Origin: Arthrobacter sp. efr-133-TYG-118
GTDB lineage: Bacteria; Actinomycetota; Actinomycetes; Actinomycetales; Micrococcaceae
DNA: 64,000 nt
NCBI RefSeq assembly: GCF_030209755.1
Contig: NZ_JARVRH010000010.1
Span: 248,001 to 312,000 of the forward strand
Reading direction: 5' to 3'
Positions within the stretch are counted from its first letter, which is position 1. Each line of letters begins with the position of its first letter. Under the pieces are notes generated by a model, which ran no database searches, was not told the origin of the DNA, and was given only the letters and a program-made list of their open reading frames with translations. A program made the translations under genes and the position numbers. Below, one piece after another: positions 61,115 through 64,000 of the stretch.

Positions 61115-62140
61115 ATGACCATCGCTGACCCCCGGATGTACTTCCCCGACTTCTACGACAACCCGGCGATCCGTTCCTTGGCCACGACACCCCGCTGGAC
61201 GGTCTCCGGCCAGATCGGTGAACTCAACTCCGACGATCCTGGGAAAGAGCCGACGCGGAAGGCTCCGATCGACGTACGTCACCTCCTCGAAGGATGCAAT
61301 CCCGGCTGCCGCCACGTCGGCCCGCTTCGCGGTGCCTGGGCGATCGACGAACAGTGCCTCCTCACCCTGGACGAACTCAGCACACGACTTCCGGCGGCGG
61401 CGAACTGCGCGTTCTACCTGCGAGCTGCGACCAACGGCCTCATCATCATCGACATCGAGAAGACCTGCCCGCCGGAAATCGCGCAGCAGCTGCTCGCCCT
61501 GCCGGGGATCCTCTACACCGAGGAGTCCATGTCCGGGTTGGGCTATCACCTCATCGCGCCACTGCCCGCCAACTTCAGCGCCTTCCCGATCGGGGCCGGC
61601 AAGCGCAAACTCCAGGAAGAGCACGGCTGGTACGAAATCCTGATCGACCATTGGTGCACGTTTACGCGCCGCCCGGTCGCGGCCGAGGTCCTCGCACACG
61701 CAAAAGGCACCGCCGTGATCGAACCCGAGTTCGCAACGGTAGCCGATCTCTACGCCTCGTTGGCGGAAAAGGCGAAGGCGAGTGCAGAGGTGGCCGCCGT
61801 GCACACCTCAGTCGAGATCCCCGAGATCCCGCACGCCGGCATCATCATCGCCAAGGCCAGGCTCAGGGCACAGCGGCGCCTCAAAACGCTCGACGACTTC
61901 CACGGCGACTATTCGCGATGGGAGTTCTCCGTTCTCGGCACGCTGTACCGCGAGATGCTCAGACCGCTCATCCAGTTCTCCGGACAGACCGGGTATTCGC
62001 AGAACGATCTCGTCTGGCTGCTCTACCAGGCCGCCGTCGAAGAGCTGCCCCATCGCCCGAAACACAACGAACGCCGGAACAACCGCCCCTTCCTGCTCGA
62101 TCGAGCCGCGGCGATGGTCGCCAGCCAGCATGCGAAGTGA
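61115..62140 (+). CDS. Archaeo-eukaryotic-type primase (AEP) superfamily protein
   Basis: 341 residues; AAAGG just upstream of the ATG. The AEP active-site pattern is visible: LIIIDIEK (D113, E115), SGLGYHLIAP (H145) and WYEILIDHWCTFTRRP (E174), i.e. DxE, SxxGxH and hhE followed by the aromatic-T-G-like turn. The C-terminal half is helical (RWEFSVLGTLYREMLRPLIQ). Stand-alone AEP primases in plasmids make primers for the replication fork. It complements the helicase at 41753, which seems to lack a primase active site. No zinc-finger seen. Confidence 0.75.
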   Translation: MTIADPRMYFPDFYDNPAIRSLATTPRWTVSGQIGELNSDDPGKEPTRKAPIDVRHLLEGCNPGCRHVGPLRGAWAIDEQCLLTLDELSTRLPAAANCAFYLRAATNGLIIIDIEKTCPPEIAQQLLALPGILYTEESMSGLGYHLIAPLPANFSAFPIGAGKRKLQEEHGWYEILIDHWCTFTRRPVAAEVLAHAKGTAVIEPEFATVADLYASLAEKAKASAEVAAVHTSVEIPEIPHAGIIIAKARLRAQRRLKTLDDFHGDYSRWEFSVLGTLYREMLRPLIQFSGQTGYSQNDLVWLLYQAAVEELPHRPKHNERRNNRPFLLDRAAAMVASQHAK

Positions 62141-62238
62141 CCCTTCGTACTGCCTCTCAGATCCTCGACACCTCGATCTGACTACAACACCGCACCACCT
62201 TTTCATTCGCATTCTCGCCCGAACACAAGGACCCAACC

Positions 62239-63483
62239 ATGCGTTTCAATGACACCCTGTCCGAAATCGTCCGCCAGGACCTCGAGATGAGCATCGTCCC
62301 CGCCCTCATGGGCGAGCCCGGCATTGGCAAGTCCTCCTGGGTTGAGTCGCTCGCCTACTCGATGAACACCAAGGCCTTCACCCTCGCGGTGAACCAGATG
62401 GCCGCGAAGGAAGACCTCACCGGCGCACGCCTGGTGCCCTACACAAAGCCCGACGGCACCGAGAGCCACAAGCAGGTCTTCTACCCGCACGACGTCGTCC
62501 AGCAAGCGATCGACTACGCGAAGCAGAACCCGCGCGAGTGGCCGATTCTCTTCTGCGACGAGATCAACCGCACGACCGCCGACGTCACCTCCGGCATCCT
62601 GACGATGATCACCATGCGCCGGCTCGGCCGCGAGGACCTCCCCGACAACCTCCGCATCATCGTCGCCGGAAACGACAAGGGAAACGTCACCACCCTGGAC
62701 GAAGCGAGCCTCTCGCGATTCTCGATCTACCGGGTCGAGCCTGAGGCGGCCACGCTCATCTCCATCCTCGGTGACGACATGAACCCTTGGGTGAAGAAGG
62801 TCCTCACCCAGTTTCCGGCGATGGTCTTCCAGAAGTCGATCTCCGGCATCGTCGCCGCCGATGGCGCGGACGATGACGACGACAACGCCACCGCCTCGTT
62901 CGCCGAGCTGTTCGATTCCGGCGAGGAGATGAACCAGCTCACCACGCCGCGGACGATCGACAACCTTTCGCGCTGGCTCAACCGCGCAGAGCGCGACCAG
63001 CTGGCCCGCTACCTCGCCATGCCGACCACGATCGGCGATCGCGAGACCACAGTGCTGAACGAGGTCGTCGAGTCGCATGTCGGCAACACCCCGTTCGCCG
63101 TGCAGATCGTCGCAGCCATCGCCGAAGATCTGGCGTCCGGCTCCGGCCAGCACACGTCCAACCAGGTCGTCGTGCCGAAGCCGAACTGCTACGCCGATTT
63201 GAAGGCGGCGCAGTCGATCAGCGATCTCGCCACGATGATCGCCGGACTGACCGACACGGAGAAGTCCGGGTCGCTGCTCTACGCGCTCAAGGAGCGCGAG
63301 GACAACACCCGCCTCATCGAGCAGCTCGCCGCGCACACGCACCAGATCGAGGCTGCGCACACGCGCACGCTCTTCGAGATGGTCTCCGCCCAGCAGGCAG
63401 ACACGCAGAACGTCGAGGCCTTCCTGAACAGCGGTACCCCTGTCGCGGACGCCGTGAAGCCGCTGCTCTCGGCCTTCCTCTGA
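62239..63483 (+). CDS. MoxR-like AAA+ ATPase
   Basis: 414 residues; AAGGA eight bases before the ATG. Walker A GEPGIGKS (25-32), Walker B ILFCDEINRTT and sensor 1 RIIVAGNDKGN; DEASLSRFSIYRVEP carries the arginine finger region, as in MoxR. An acidic loop (DGADDDDDNATASFAELFDS) is inserted in the lid. MoxR proteins commonly work with von Willebrand factor A-domain partners encoded next door. The following gene starts 44 bases downstream. Confidence 0.8.
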   Translation: MRFNDTLSEIVRQDLEMSIVPALMGEPGIGKSSWVESLAYSMNTKAFTLAVNQMAAKEDLTGARLVPYTKPDGTESHKQVFYPHDVVQQAIDYAKQNPREWPILFCDEINRTTADVTSGILTMITMRRLGREDLPDNLRIIVAGNDKGNVTTLDEASLSRFSIYRVEPEAATLISILGDDMNPWVKKVLTQFPAMVFQKSISGIVAADGADDDDDNATASFAELFDSGEEMNQLTTPRTIDNLSRWLNRAERDQLARYLAMPTTIGDRETTVLNEVVESHVGNTPFAVQIVAAIAEDLASGSGQHTSNQVVVPKPNCYADLKAAQSISDLATMIAGLTDTEKSGSLLYALKEREDNTRLIEQLAAHTHQIEAAHTRTLFEMVSAQQADTQNVEAFLNSGTPVADAVKPLLSAFL

Positions 63484-63527
63484 TCCGCAATCCGCACTCC
63501 GACCTCTGAAAGGAGAGGACCGCCATC

Positions 63528-64000
63528 ATGACGATCACCGTCACCAACCAGAAGCCGGCAGTGCTCGATCCGGTCCACACGATCACCTGCACGGGCACCT
63601 ATGATCCGATGCCGGCGATCACGAGCGCGATCGCGGATCCGCTGCGTACGCCGCTGAACCCCGCAACCCCTGCGAACATCACCGACGCCAGGGGGCACGA
63701 CCTCAGCGGCGGGATCGAGCAGGCACTGCTGGCGTGTCTCAGTGACACCCTGGTGCCCGGGGCCGAAGACTTCATGAAGGAGCTGCTCGGCCAGACGATG
63801 GTCAACTACGACCAGACGACCCCGCTGCCGGTGGGGGAGCTCTTCGCCGCACAGGCCGGCCGGAAGCACAAGCTTCCGGCCCCTGTGCCGGGCAAGGTCG
63901 TCTACACCGCGCGCGAGGACGTGATCCCCAGCGCCAAGGGGCTGCTGTCTGGCTCCACCGACGCCGATCTGTTCTTCGCCTCTCTCGCCTACGCCTACCA
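63528..64000 (+). CDS. Hypothetical protein, cut by window edge (possible MoxR partner)
   Basis: AAAGGAGAGG lies about ten bases before the ATG at 63528, and the frame stays open to the end of the window (157 residues). It begins MTITVTNQKPAVLDPVHTIT and contains helices around EQALLACLSDTLVPGAEDF. I see no von Willebrand factor A motif (DxSxS) in the visible part, which may lie further on. Same strand and short gap suggest it works with the MoxR-like ATPase. Confidence 0.65.
   Translation, partial: MTITVTNQKPAVLDPVHTITCTGTYDPMPAITSAIADPLRTPLNPATPANITDARGHDLSGGIEQALLACLSDTLVPGAEDFMKELLGQTMVNYDQTTPLPVGELFAAQAGRKHKLPAPVPGKVVYTAREDVIPSAKGLLSGSTDADLFFASLAYAY

Noticed and set aside
62203..63360. 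Minus-strand open frame (~385 codons) opposite the MoxR-like gene
   Set aside because: Shadow; no ribosome site or domain, while the plus strand carries Walker A and B.
1..64000. CRISPR array, tRNA or rRNA gene
   Set aside because: I looked for evenly spaced identical repeats, tRNA T-loop patterns and rRNA-like stretches and found none that held up; GTTCGA-containing spots (for example near 58591) lack cloverleaf partners.

Overview
High-GC actinobacterial accessory DNA, most likely a large plasmid or phage-plasmid. The evidence is an Lsr2-type nucleoid protein, a ParM/ParR partition locus, an iteron-like array and a nearly complete replication gene set, with no rRNA, tRNA or core metabolic genes. 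I see no transposase, integrase or phage structural gene, so I cannot say which kind of replicon it is, and I cannot name the genus.

Layout. (1) 1-8.7 kb: insecticidal Tc toxin locus, with the C-terminal end of a TcA subunit followed by a TcB-TcC fusion whose variable C-terminus is a PD-(D/E)XK nuclease-like toxin. (2) 8.7-17.4 kb: defence-island-like stretch with a TIR/NB-ARC/TPR protein, a frameshifted gene, a GIY-YIG protein and a three-gene overlapping operon led by a TIGR04255-family protein. (3) 17.4-22.3 kb: ParM-like actin with two tandem ParR-like adaptors, a repeat-rich centromere and about 1.7 kb of structured noncoding DNA with a DnaA box. (4) 22.3-35.5 kb: a decayed alpha/beta hydrolase, then a seven-gene minus-strand operon in which almost every junction is an ATGA overlap: FHA, SEDS-transpeptidase fusion, unknown, PP2C phosphatase, membrane kinase, GTPase, GAP1-like protein. 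A umuC fragment marks its right edge. (5) 35.5-52.3 kb: replication module with Lsr2, RecJ, CPBP protease, iteron array, P4-type primase/helicase, family B DNA polymerase, VRR-NUC nuclease, a glutaredoxin and an SNF2 helicase split by an intein. (6) 52.4-57.7 kb: cargo on the minus strand, a secreted trypsin-Kelch protein and an XRE / hydrolase / ImmA-IrrE / membrane protein operon. (7) 57.9-64 kb: small unknowns, a LysM protein, a possible ssDNA-binding protein, an AEP-type primase, a MoxR-like AAA+ ATPase and a gene that runs off the window.

How it works together. Regions 3, 5 and 7 look like one self-maintaining replicon backbone that brings its own primases, polymerase, helicases, nucleases and segregation system. 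Regions 1, 2, 4 and 6 look like cargo. The strongest candidate for an undescribed system is the operon at 23.1-34.4 kb, which combines parts resembling the mycobacterial pknB cell-wall/kinase operon with the GTPase-GAP1 pair known from predicted conflict systems. The second highlight is a class 3-type intein inside the Walker A motif of the SNF2 helicase.
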